Below, in pieces: positions 6,742 through 13,187 of a stretch of 13,187 nucleotides of DNA; the stretch's first letter is position 1; the number at the start of each line of letters is the position of its first letter. The notes beneath the pieces were generated by a model. That model saw nothing but the letters and a program-made list of their open reading frames with translations, made no database searches and was not told where the DNA came from. The position numbers were made by a program, and so were the translations under genes. This DNA comes from CAZIWX01 sp964543125. Lineage in GTDB: Bacteria > Fidelibacterota > UBA8477. The stretch covers positions 1 to 13,187 of the forward strand of contig CAZIWX010000069.1 of assembly GCA_964543125.1 (NCBI GenBank), written 5' to 3'.

Positions 6742-6825
6742 TCACAGCAGGTTTTTTTGATAAAAAAGCAGCAAAAAAGCAAGAGCTATCAAAAAAGCTG
6801 CTAAAATCCGCCGCCGGTTGCCCAT
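6742..6825 (-). CDS. Possible 27-residue single-pass membrane microprotein
   Basis: An ATG frame on the minus strand encodes MGNRRRILAAFLIALAFLLL followed by FYQKNLL and a stop. This is a textbook short membrane protein: three arginines, then about 16 hydrophobic residues, then a polar tail. It begins 90 bases after the EamA transporter stop, on the same strand. The upstream sequence AAAGAGTGG is at best a weak ribosome site. An in-frame stop lies 22-24 bases before the ATG, so it is not a fragment of a longer frame. The same DNA forms a terminator-like hairpin with T-tracts (6761-6802). T-rich DNA yields Phe and Leu codons by chance, so this may not be a gene. Confidence 0.25.
   Translation of the reverse strand: MGNRRRILAAFLIALAFLLLFYQKNLL
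6761..6802 (-). terminator. Terminator-like hairpin downstream of the EamA gene
   Basis: Read on the minus strand, AGCAGC (6802-6797) pairs with GCTGCT (6772-6767) and is followed by a T-run (6767-6762). The loop is 24 bases and contains two more T-runs, so the stem is weak. It lies 114 bases past the EamA stop and could end that transcript. It overlaps the possible microprotein frame, and the two readings are largely exclusive. Confidence 0.4.
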
Positions 6826-6915
6826 CGAACCACTCTTTACTTTGTTTTAATTTGGCCACCTCCAAGAAATATGGCCTGGAATATTCAGGCTTCCGGAGTG
6901 GATTTAGCAACTGAA

Positions 6916-7854
6916 TCAGGTCAAATTCTCATCCGCAATGGCCGCGGCCCGTTTGGTTACCTGCAAAATCGCAATCAACAGCAAAACCGCCCCCATGATC
7001 TGGGTCACCGTCAATGGATGATCGAAGAATACCCAATCAATGGTCACCGCCGACAGGGGCCAGAACATCTCCAGAATAGTGGACTTGCTCGCAGCTACAA
7101 ATTTTAAGCCGAAATAGTAAATGGAGAGCGCCACAGTTCCGGACGAAAAGACGATGGCAATGATAAAGAGCCATTGCGTGCGAGTAATATTGGGGAAAAC
7201 CCCTAATAAATCATGGTTGAATAAAAGATATATCCCGCTGATAGCAGCCGTGAGTCCCAAACGCAGGGGGGTTACGACCCGCGTATCCAGATTGCGTAAA
7301 CTGTATTTCCCCATGACGGTAGACGAACCCCAGGCAAAAGCAGCGCCGACGGCCAACAATCCGGCGATAACATTTTTTCCGCCGTCAATCAGAGTCGGCC
7401 GGCCGCTGGGAAAGGTGACGAGGAAACCACCAATCAGCGCTACCACTGCCCAAGCTAAAAAACGCGGCCGGAGTTTTTCCCGGAGCACGAAACCCGCCAG
7501 AAAAATCGCGAAAATCGGCTGTAACTTCTGGAGTAAAACAACGACTGAAAAATTAATGTAATGGATATAACTCAAGGCCTTGGTATAAAACAAAGTGCCC
7601 ATAATCCCACCGAACAGGGCTACCCAGAAAATGGCTACCCAGGTCCGATTGGAAAGGGACATGATCTTGCGGCGATTTTGGATCAACCAGGGCAGGGTAA
7701 TCAACACGCCCAAGGCATGCTCACTGAAAACAATCACGATGGAGGGCAGGCTGTACAGATTCTGCCGCATAAGCGCGTCCACTGACCATAACAAAGCTGC
7801 CAGAACAATGGCGAAAGGACCCACCCGGCTCCAGGAAAAGTGGTGCTCGTTCAT
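6916..7854 (-). CDS. EamA-family (DMT superfamily) membrane transporter
   Basis: 312 residues with about ten hydrophobic segments in two repeated halves, as in drug/metabolite transporters of the EamA type in the inner membrane. The first half starts at about residue 12 (GPFAIVLAALLWSVDALMRQ) and includes FGGIMGTLFYTKALSYI and the PIFAIFLAGFVLREKLRPR loop. The second starts at about 165 (GLLAVGAAFAWGSSTVMGKY) and ends with MGAVLLLIAILQVTKRAAA. The conserved pattern of a Trp-containing first helix and a 'P-(I/L)-x-A' segment before a Glu-Lys loop is visible in the first half. Substrates of this family range from amino acids to nucleosides and metabolites and cannot be assigned. The ATG is preceded by only a weak ribosome site. 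The gene begins 42 bp after the M6 protease stop on the same strand, so translation from a shared transcript is plausible, though a functional link between the two is not obvious. Confidence 0.9.
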   Translation of the reverse strand: MNEHHFSWSRVGPFAIVLAALLWSVDALMRQNLYSLPSIVIVFSEHALGVLITLPWLIQNRRKIMSLSNRTWVAIFWVALFGGIMGTLFYTKALSYIHYINFSVVVLLQKLQPIFAIFLAGFVLREKLRPRFLAWAVVALIGGFLVTFPSGRPTLIDGGKNVIAGLLAVGAAFAWGSSTVMGKYSLRNLDTRVVTPLRLGLTAAISGIYLLFNHDLLGVFPNITRTQWLFIIAIVFSSGTVALSIYYFGLKFVAASKSTILEMFWPLSAVTIDWVFFDHPLTVTQIMGAVLLLIAILQVTKRAAAIADENLT

Positions 7855-7896
7855 TTTAGGTTAAGGAACCTTTCCAGGATGAGCAATCAGCTCGGT

Positions 7897-10644
7897 TTAT
7901 TTAAGATAGGTAAGTTTAAACAACTTACCCACGGGTTCAGCAGGCTGCCAAAGTTGAATAAAATATAGACCACTGGCCAGGTTTGAATTGGGTGTCCAGG
8001 TCAAACCCTGAGCCTTTCGGGGGACACCCAGATCGGCAACCCGGCGGCCGGTGATATCATAAATATTTATCCGGCTCGATGCAGGGCTGGGAACAGAAAA
8101 TGCCAGGTACACGGAAGGGTTGAACGGATTCGGATAGACGGATCGGAGTGTAAAATTCCGAGCCAGGCCGAGGTCATCCTCATAACCAATGGAGGTTGTG
8201 GGCATTTGCAACCAGTCCAGCAAAGTACCCAGCAGATTTTCCCGGGTTTGCGGGCCTTCTCCCAACAGGCTGGAAATCGCTTCAAACCCAAAGCCTAAAT
8301 ACATGGAGCGATAAATTGCGGTATTTTGATAAACACCGGCGGATGCTTGTAGAAAGGGGTAGTAAAACAGGGATTGACCGGAGCCAAAAGGGGCAATGGC
8401 ATCCGTGCCGTTTTGATTATGGGCGCCGGCCGCGGCGTTGATCAGGAAGCGATCCTGACTGGTCATACCGGCTTCACCGTCACGCCCGAACACATAATCC
8501 TGTTGCACCTCGTAGTTTGTCAATTCACAACCGAGATAATCCCGAAAAAAATCCGGGAATTGCACAAAACTATCCCCGGCATGTTGACCCGAAATCAACA
8601 GCCGGCCACCATTATCCAGAAAATCGGCCAGATTACTTATGGTCTGGCTGGTTAGGGGCGAATGGACATTACCCGTGAACCAAATGATCACCGGTTTAGT
8701 ATTCAGCCAGGTTGAGTCCGGTTGCCCGGCTGACGCCACATCCCAGACCTTGTAAACCAGGGCAAGACTATCGAGAGCAGCACTAAAATACTGCCGCACA
8801 TCGTTGGTATTATTGGTGTTGCCGTCATTGTCCACCAATCCCACCGCGGGAAATCCGATTCCAATTGTTATGGGTGTGGTTATCGTATCCGAATTAGAGG
8901 CGGAAGTTACACGCATGGTGAATCGGACCAATGAAGTTTGCGCGCTATCCGAAACCAGCAGCTCAAAAGGAATCGTTCCCATACCGGAATCCATAAAATC
9001 CAGCTCGGGAAAATCTATCAGGCCGGAAGTAATGATAACAGCGTCCGTGGTGGTGGATAATTCCGCCTCAATTCCCGTGGCCGGACCACCCGTATTGCGC
9101 AAATTAATCCATAGCTCGAAGGTTTCTCCGGGTGCCAGAATGCCATCCCCGTTTTCATCGAATATTTCGTAGTCCTGTAAAGCCAAATGAGGTGTGATTT
9201 CGTGAACTTCCAAATCGGCCTGCATGGTGGTATCGGAATCAGAAATATTCAGAATCGCAACCTCGGTATTAGTACCATCCCAACCAACGGCCGGCGGAAT
9301 AGTCTCAAAGTCAAAGTTACGATTATTGGTCGTTCCCGGCCAGGGGTCGCCGGGGCTGGCGCCATTCCCGAAGGTCCCATCGGCGGCTTTCATGTCTACC
9401 AGACGATGGGTATCGTTGGAATTACCGCTCCGGGAATTATCAATATGCCAAATCAAAAGGCCGGTGCCTACCAGATGGACATCCGTGCCAATACGCTGCC
9501 GATTTTCCACCAGAAAATATTCCTGCCCCACCTCCAGTCCTATTCCGAACCAACTGGTCCAGGCTTCTGGTTGACCGTTCCGCCACAGCTTAAGCAAATA
9601 AGGCTGTGTTTCTACATCCGGGATTGCAACACTGTCAAGATTTTCGGTGACCAGAACGGGTGTAATCCAACCCAGCACTTCTTTGCACCAGGCGCTCATG
9701 TGAGCCGGCTCCGAGGGTGTGTTCCAGGAGCCGCCACCCATCAAACCCCAATTGCCAATTCCATCCGATGAATAATCCGTATCGTATAAATCAGGCAAAC
9801 CGATGGCATGTCCAAATTCATGACTGAAGACGCCAATCTCAATCATCCCCGCCGTTACCGAGGATAGCGCCGGCTGCACGATGTAATCATTTACACGGAT
9901 ATAACCCCCATTGGCACTGGAATCGTTGGTCTGGAAGGACGCTCCCCACCAACTGGCGTAGCGGGAACGATGGGACCAGATGGAAGGACCGCCGCCCTCA
10001 CCGCCGCGGCCGGAGTGCACAAAAAAGCAAGCGTCCACATAGCCGTCATCGTCACCGGAATTGGGAATGCCGTCCGAACCATCATTGTCGTATTGGGAAA
10101 AATCAACGGTTGAATCGGCCTGGGTTAGCGTCTCTCGCAAAAACGATCCAACGCCCCCGGGTGGGTTGACAAAACCGTTGTCATAGGGTTCGCTTTGGCT
10201 GCCCTCGTAATAAGCATGTCCCTGAGACATGGGGTACCACCCATAAACCTGACCACTCAAATGGAACTGACCATAAGACATTTCCAGATAATGCTCTCGC
10301 ATAGTGGGCGTGGACCAGGGGCCATCGAACAATTCGGTTTGTAGATTAGCAGCGGGATAGGCGGGGTCACCGGCGTCGGCATAATTGCCCAGGAGCACCG
10401 GGAATTGGACATGCAGTGTGTCGAAAGCTACATTGCGGCTGGCATCGCTTTTACTTGCTTTTATTCTTTGGACCGCTGCTGCGAGACCGCCCTGCCGATA
10501 GGTTTGGGCAAAACGCAGCTGATATTCGATCACTTTCGGCGAAGGCGTGACGCCCGGTTTGGCGGGACCCATGGCCTGCACAGCCACAACCGAGGACATG
10601 ATTACTAAATATTTTTTGAATAACCGGTTATATCGATTTGCCAT
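7897..10644 (-). CDS. Secreted M6-family metalloprotease with C-terminal type IX sorting domain
   Basis: 915 residues from the chosen ATG. Residues 1-24 form a signal peptide (basic start, YLVIMSSVVAVQA). The M6 (immune-inhibitor-A-like) catalytic domain follows. Calcium-type acidic stretches occur at about 186-205, and the zinc motif HEFGHAIGLPD (275-285) gives HExxHxxGxxD with Glu276 as the general base. Met302 lies in a GLMGG Met-turn. DENGDG (496-501) opens a beta-sandwich region, followed by a Rossmann-like region at about 590-700 of unknown role. The last 83 residues carry YPNPFNP (837-843), INIYDITGRRV and GLYFIQL, matching the Por/type IX C-terminal sorting domain. The protein is therefore likely exported across both membranes and then shed or anchored. 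The frame is open 61 codons further upstream, but the signal peptide and the AAGGAC site seven bases before the ATG at 10644 support the shorter form. It is divergent from an outer-membrane protein gene. All catalytic residues seem intact. Confidence 0.92.
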   Translation of the reverse strand: MANRYNRLFKKYLVIMSSVVAVQAMGPAKPGVTPSPKVIEYQLRFAQTYRQGGLAAAVQRIKASKSDASRNVAFDTLHVQFPVLLGNYADAGDPAYPAANLQTELFDGPWSTPTMREHYLEMSYGQFHLSGQVYGWYPMSQGHAYYEGSQSEPYDNGFVNPPGGVGSFLRETLTQADSTVDFSQYDNDGSDGIPNSGDDDGYVDACFFVHSGRGGEGGGPSIWSHRSRYASWWGASFQTNDSSANGGYIRVNDYIVQPALSSVTAGMIEIGVFSHEFGHAIGLPDLYDTDYSSDGIGNWGLMGGGSWNTPSEPAHMSAWCKEVLGWITPVLVTENLDSVAIPDVETQPYLLKLWRNGQPEAWTSWFGIGLEVGQEYFLVENRQRIGTDVHLVGTGLLIWHIDNSRSGNSNDTHRLVDMKAADGTFGNGASPGDPWPGTTNNRNFDFETIPPAVGWDGTNTEVAILNISDSDTTMQADLEVHEITPHLALQDYEIFDENGDGILAPGETFELWINLRNTGGPATGIEAELSTTTDAVIITSGLIDFPELDFMDSGMGTIPFELLVSDSAQTSLVRFTMRVTSASNSDTITTPITIGIGFPAVGLVDNDGNTNNTNDVRQYFSAALDSLALVYKVWDVASAGQPDSTWLNTKPVIIWFTGNVHSPLTSQTISNLADFLDNGGRLLISGQHAGDSFVQFPDFFRDYLGCELTNYEVQQDYVFGRDGEAGMTSQDRFLINAAAGAHNQNGTDAIAPFGSGQSLFYYPFLQASAGVYQNTAIYRSMYLGFGFEAISSLLGEGPQTRENLLGTLLDWLQMPTTSIGYEDDLGLARNFTLRSVYPNPFNPSVYLAFSVPSPASSRINIYDITGRRVADLGVPRKAQGLTWTPNSNLASGLYFIQLWQPAEPVGKLFKLTYLK

Positions 10645-10651
10645 CTCAAAT

Positions 10652-10657
10652 GTCCTT
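10652..10657 (-). promoter_or_regulatory. Ribosome binding site that fixes the M6 protease start
   Basis: Reads AAGGAC on the minus strand, seven bases before the ATG at 10642-10644. Together with the signal peptide that begins there, it argues against the longer in-frame start at 10827. Confidence 0.7.
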
Positions 10658-10686
10658 ATAGTGCAGTATCGGATACATAAAAGAAT

Positions 10687-10714
10687 AGTATAATCGGATA
10701 GTGCTTTGGGAAAA
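10687..10714 (-). promoter_or_regulatory. Candidate promoter of the M6 protease gene
   Basis: On the minus strand a good -10-like TATACT (10692-10687) lies 16 bases after a weak -35-like TTTTCC (10714-10709). It predicts a leader of about 35 bases. An 8-base word, ATCGGATA on the plus strand, occurs at 10668-10675 and 10693-10700, 25 bases apart, flanking the -10. This could be an operator or chance. Confidence 0.35.
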
Positions 10715-10752
10715 CTCAATTTTCCATCTCGATCGCGGCCGGGGATTTTTCT

Positions 10753-10783
10753 AACGCCAGCTCGTGGAAACCGATCTGGCGTT
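10753..10783. repeat. Perfect 8-bp inverted repeat in divergent spacer
   Basis: AACGCCAG (10753-10760) is complementary to CTGGCGTT (10776-10783) across a 15-base loop. It lies midway between the candidate promoters of the M6 protease and the outer-membrane protein. It could be an operator for a dimeric regulator, or a hairpin that blocks upstream transcripts. No typical U-tract follows on the plus strand; AGAAAAA follows on the minus strand. Confidence 0.55.
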
Positions 10784-10816
10784 TGATTGATGCTACTCAC
10801 GGAACCGATTTTGATA

Positions 10817-10845
10817 TTGTGTCTCAATTAAATTTCATGTATGTT
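10817..10845 (+). promoter_or_regulatory. Candidate promoter of the outer-membrane protein gene
   Basis: TTGTGT (10817-10822), a 17-base spacer and TATGTT (10840-10845) give a sigma-70-like arrangement with partial matches in both boxes. The start of transcription would be about 10852, leaving a 40-base leader before the ATG at 10891. If the organism uses a Bacteroidota-type sigma factor this reading would be wrong. Confidence 0.3.
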
Positions 10846-10890
10846 GTTTTAATATCCTAACTGTGGAAATAACCTTCTGGGAGGAAAGTT

Positions 10891-12006
10891 ATGCGTTTAA
10901 GAAAATCACTTGTAATTAGCGTCCTCACTCTGGGGATGGTCTTCAGTCAGGCCAAAGCACAGGGCGGTCTGGCAGAATCAATCCAATCCATGCTTGCATC
11001 GAATGCCACGCTGTATTTGCAGCCCTTTGTAGATGCTTTTGGATATAATATGAACAGTGGCTGGTATTATCGTTCGGGTGTTCACAAATTTCTGGGCTTT
11101 GATGTTAGTGTTAAAGCGGCTGCCACCATGGTTTCCGATAATGCCAAAACATTCAATTTCCTGTTGAGTGAAAACCAAATAACACTGCCGCTCGCAAGTT
11201 CAACCAATGGTGCCATTGCAGATTTACCCTTGGGATTTGATGACTTGTACAGAGGGAGTAATACCGCCACGGCAACCGTTTTCGGCGCCAAGGATGGAGG
11301 GTCGACATTAACCCCGGCAATCGATTATGTTGTAGATACTCTGATTCACAATCAAGCGATTTCCGGTGGCATGAATGAAGCTGTGTGGAGTGGCCTGAGT
11401 CCGGGAATTCGATCTTCTGTTAATAACGCTGTTAAGCCGCTTGCACTACCCAACGGATTTGGTGTTAACCTTGCTCCGCTGCCGATTGTACAGGCTTCGG
11501 TTGGTTTGCCCATGGGAACCGAAGTATCCGTACGCTTCTTTCCTGAACAGGATTTAGGTGACTATGGTAAATTCAGCTTCTACGGTGGTGGTCTGCGTTT
11601 AAATCTGGATCAGTTCATCCCCATCCCGCTATTCCCGGTTGATATTACTGCCGGTGCATTTTATCAACAAATGAAAATCGGCGATTTACTCAACGCTACC
11701 AACCTTCACTACAGTTTACAGGTTGGTAAAAGTATCAATCTGCTGATCTTCGGTCTGGGCGCGTATGTTGACGCTGGAATGGACCAGGGATCGATTGATG
11801 TGTCTTACGACGCGATACTTCCGGATGGGACGGGTGGAACCCAGTCGGTACCAGTTAACTTTAGCTTTGATGCCAAGGGCGGTGTCCGTTACGGCGCCGG
11901 CTTTTTCATCAAACCGATTCCGTTTATAAATATCAATGCTAATTATAATCAAACCGCGGATGGCGATCAGATTGCGACCCTCGGTTTGGCCGTGGGATTG
12001 CGCTAA
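10891..12006 (+). CDS. Outer-membrane beta-barrel-like protein, resembles DUF6588 family
   Basis: 371 residues. A signal peptide (MRLRKSLVISVLTLGMVFSQ, likely cleavage after AKA at 23) directs it to the envelope. The mature protein is Gly-rich with alternating hydrophobic strands. The region of roughly 200-371 (LPIVQASVGLPMGTEVSVRF, then FSFYGGGLRLNLDQF, then GGVRYGAGFFIKPIPFINI) looks like barrel strands and ends in LGLAVGLR. The pattern of a long N-terminal loop domain, a conserved 'P-x-x-Q-A-S-V-G-L-P-x-G-T-E' strand and a 'G-x-G-x-R-x-x-L' strand reminds me of the DUF6588 proteins of Bacteroidota and relatives. That assignment is from memory and not checked. The ATG has a strong GGGAGG site (10879-10884) six bases upstream, suggesting good expression. 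It is divergent from the M6 protease gene, so the two may share control. It shares a terminator with the convergent HAD gene. Confidence 0.8.
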   Translation: MRLRKSLVISVLTLGMVFSQAKAQGGLAESIQSMLASNATLYLQPFVDAFGYNMNSGWYYRSGVHKFLGFDVSVKAAATMVSDNAKTFNFLLSENQITLPLASSTNGAIADLPLGFDDLYRGSNTATATVFGAKDGGSTLTPAIDYVVDTLIHNQAISGGMNEAVWSGLSPGIRSSVNNAVKPLALPNGFGVNLAPLPIVQASVGLPMGTEVSVRFFPEQDLGDYGKFSFYGGGLRLNLDQFIPIPLFPVDITAGAFYQQMKIGDLLNATNLHYSLQVGKSINLLIFGLGAYVDAGMDQGSIDVSYDAILPDGTGGTQSVPVNFSFDAKGGVRYGAGFFIKPIPFININANYNQTADGDQIATLGLAVGLR

Positions 12007-12043
12007 ATCGGTTGCTTGGTTAACCTGTTTTTTAAAATAGTGT

Positions 12044-12076
12044 AAAAAGGGCCCGGAATTCCGAGCCCTTTTATTT
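12044..12076. terminator. Bidirectional intrinsic terminator between convergent genes
   Basis: AAAAGGGC (12045-12052) pairs with GCCCTTTT (12065-12072). After one C-A mismatch the stem continues CGG/CCG around an AATT loop. The A-run on the left and the T-run on the right serve transcripts from both directions. It lies 38 bases after the outer-membrane protein stop and 7 bases past the HAD phosphatase stop. Confidence 0.9.
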
Positions 12077-12082
12077 ACCTGA

Positions 12083-12757
12083 TTAATCCAAATTGGGTAA
12101 AAGATAAACCAGCAATTTGGGAAAATCTTTCACCAACAGATCCGGTTTCTCTGCCATCAGCCGTTCCCGGGGGGTATAACCCTGCTCAAGGGCCACCGCT
12201 GTAACTCCCGCGGCTTTGGCGGTCTGCACATCCACAAAACTATCGCCCACAAACCAGACTGATTTACTTGCCGGAACCCCGACGCGAGCCAATCCCTGAT
12301 GAATTATCCGTGGGTCCGGTTTTTTCCAATCGGTGGAATCACGGCCATACATGAATTGAAAATAATGATCCATTTTAAGCGCCTTCAGAACCCCCTGAAC
12401 CACCACTTCCGGTTTGTTGGAAATAACGCCCAGGGGAATTGTTTCCAAATGGTTCAGGAAATCAAAAACATCCGGATAGGGTTTGGAATCATCAATCAGA
12501 TGTTCCAAATAATGCCGCCGGAACCCGGTCAATCCGGTTTCGATCATCTCCTTTGAAATTTCAGCCGGCGGCAGAAATTCACTCAGACACTTTTCAATCA
12601 AATACGGGGCGCCATAACCCACATGTAACAACACCGTTTCTTTTGACAGGGCGCTGAAGCCCAGATCATTCAGTGACCGATTCAGATTATTGATAATGTC
12701 CTGACTCGAATCCACCAGGGTGCCATCCAGGTCAAATAATACCGCCGTCAGTTTCAT
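12083..12757 (-). CDS. HAD-superfamily phosphatase, phosphoglycolate phosphatase (Gph)-like
   Basis: 224 residues from the chosen ATG, typical for Gph-type HAD hydrolases with a helical cap. These cytoplasmic, Mg-dependent enzymes remove phosphate from 2-phosphoglycolate or similar small sugar phosphates. All four HAD motifs are present: I, FDLDGTLVDSS with nucleophile Asp9 and acid Asp11; II, GVISNKPE with its Ser; III, the Lys of KKPDPRII; and IV, VGDSFVDV with the metal-binding Asp pair. The cap lies between motifs I and II (about residues 18-90). The frame is open for 58 further codons upstream (to 12931), but those residues do not resemble the family, whereas the DxDGT motif should lie within the first dozen residues. 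The ribosome site before the chosen ATG is weak (CCCGGG directly adjacent), so a leaderless or poorly translated start is possible. The true substrate is uncertain. Confidence 0.88.
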   Translation of the reverse strand: MKLTAVLFDLDGTLVDSSQDIINNLNRSLNDLGFSALSKETVLLHVGYGAPYLIEKCLSEFLPPAEISKEMIETGLTGFRRHYLEHLIDDSKPYPDVFDFLNHLETIPLGVISNKPEVVVQGVLKALKMDHYFQFMYGRDSTDWKKPDPRIIHQGLARVGVPASKSVWFVGDSFVDVQTAKAAGVTAVALEQGYTPRERLMAEKPDLLVKDFPKLLVYLLPNLD

Positions 12758-12964
12758 CCCGGGTTTTCTTGTATTCCACGGATTTTCATGCCGCCAAATG
12801 TAAGCGACTACCCGAAAATTCCATGCTAAACCGAAATTCAAATCCACAAGTGGCAAAATAAATAAGCGAAATGCTCCCGCAAGTGCCCTGCCTGCCGAGT
12901 CAAAACGAAGTGAAGACCGGCCGACGGACATTTGAAGGCCGTATTCATATCGACAAAATATGGT
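12758..12964. other. Spacer upstream of the HAD phosphatase gene
   Basis: About 200 bases between the etfA terminator and the phosphatase start. It must hold the phosphatase promoter if that gene is not read through from etfA, but no clear -35/-10 pair was found. The GC-rich part at about 12870-12930 is unlike the AT-rich flanks and might be a dispersed intergenic repeat; no second copy is in this window. Confidence 0.4.
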
Positions 12965-12970
12965 GGTTTT

Positions 12971-13000
12971 TTAAAATAAAATCGGGACCAGTCACCCGAT
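12971..13000 (-). terminator. Terminator downstream of etfA
   Basis: On the minus strand ATCGGG (13000-12995) pairs with CCCGAT (12986-12981) over an 8-base loop and is followed by TTTATTTTAA. An alternative stem CGGGA/TCCCG (13004-13000 with 12987-12983) overlaps the first. It starts 41 bases after the etfA stop. Confidence 0.8.
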
Positions 13001-13040
13001 CCCGTTTAATTTGGTTTAATTAAATTTAATGTGTGGCGTG

Positions 13041-13187
13041 CTATTTTTCCAGAAGTTGCCTGGCGGCTTTGTCCATCTCCGGGACCACGTCGAACAAGTC
13101 ACCCACGATCCCGTAATCCGCCACCTTGAAAATCGGTGCTTCCGGATCTTTATTGACGGCCACGATGTACTTGGAAGAACTCATTCC
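13041..13187 (-). CDS. etfA: Electron transfer flavoprotein alpha subunit, C-terminal end (partial)
   Basis: Only the last 48 residues are in the window; the gene continues past the right edge. The segment begins GMSSSKYIVAVNKDPEAPIF and continues with KVADYGIVGDLFDVVP. This is the highly conserved end of EtfA's FAD-binding domain (the 'AGMxxSxxIVAINxDxxAPIFxxADYGIVGD' signature) and its final helix. EtfA pairs with EtfB to carry electrons from acyl-CoA and other dehydrogenases to the quinone pool, or in bifurcating complexes; the visible part cannot distinguish these. The stop is TAG at 13041-13043, followed by a clear terminator. Upstream neighbours (etfB, dehydrogenases) lie outside the window. 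Confidence 0.95.
   Translation of the reverse strand, partial: GMSSSKYIVAVNKDPEAPIFKVADYGIVGDLFDVVPEMDKAARQLLEK

Noticed and set aside
6555..6782. 75-codon minus-strand frame in the spacer after the methyltransferase
   Set aside because: Cys/Phe/Lys-rich start from T-tracts, no ribosome site, no recognisable domain.
6763..6879. Alternative GTG frame on the minus strand (begins MAKLKQSKEW) through the same spacer
   Set aside because: The GGAG sequence lies almost on top of the GTG, and the product has no membrane-helix or domain character; the neighbouring ATG frame is the better candidate.
9187..9771. 194-codon plus-strand frame inside the M6 protease gene
   Set aside because: Antisense to a clear catalytic and structural region; no independent support.
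10645..10827. N-terminal extension of the M6 protease by 61 codons
   Set aside because: The signal peptide begins at the Met at 10644 with a good ribosome site; the extension would bury the signal peptide and crosses the candidate promoter.
12758..12931. N-terminal extension of the HAD phosphatase by 58 codons
   Set aside because: Residues do not resemble the family, and the nucleophile motif belongs near the N-terminus.

Overview
The window holds eight genes or gene ends that can be supported with confidence, one possible microprotein, several hairpins and terminators, and a short repeat array at the left edge. No rRNA, tRNA, CRISPR array, transposase or phage gene was seen. The best taxonomic clue is the long M6 metalloprotease (7897-10644). 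It ends in a YPNPFNP-type C-terminal sorting domain, the kind used by type IX (Por) secretion in the Fibrobacterota-Chlorobiota-Bacteroidota (FCB) group. Two more genes encode signal-peptide-bearing outer-membrane beta-barrel-like proteins, so the cell is Gram-negative. Base composition looks balanced. A Marinimicrobia, Calditrichota or similar uncultivated FCB lineage would fit, but this is inference from protein style, not from a marker gene.

Layout: 1-180 is a two-copy 83-bp-period repeat carrying hairpins. 182-2852 (minus) is a tandem pair: an isocitrate/isopropylmalate-type beta-decarboxylating dehydrogenase followed by an MmgE/PrpD-family protein. 2853-3184 is a 332-bp divergent spacer. 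3185-5128 (plus) is an exported protein in which M1-aminopeptidase-like C-terminal sequence, without the zinc site, is joined to a predicted outer-membrane beta-barrel. 5240-5779 (minus) is apt, divergent from a thiopurine-methyltransferase-like gene at 5911-6534 (plus). 6535-6915 is a hairpin-rich spacer with a possible 27-residue membrane microprotein that overlaps a terminator-like hairpin. 6916-7854 (minus) is an EamA-type transporter lying 42 bp downstream of the M6 protease gene. 10645-10890 is a divergent regulatory region, and 10891-12006 (plus) is a second outer-membrane protein. A shared terminator separates that gene from a HAD phosphatase (12083-12757, minus). The window closes with the 3' end of etfA (13041-13187, minus).

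Functionally this is a mixed housekeeping and cell-envelope neighbourhood: purine salvage (apt), metabolite repair or glycolate metabolism (HAD phosphatase), electron transfer (etfA), a possible organic-acid module (PrpD plus dehydrogenase) and several secreted or outer-membrane proteins. No defence, mobile or clearly unprecedented multi-gene system is evident. The items most worth a second look are the zinc-site-less M1-like/barrel fusion, the PrpD-dehydrogenase pairing and the microprotein/terminator overlap.
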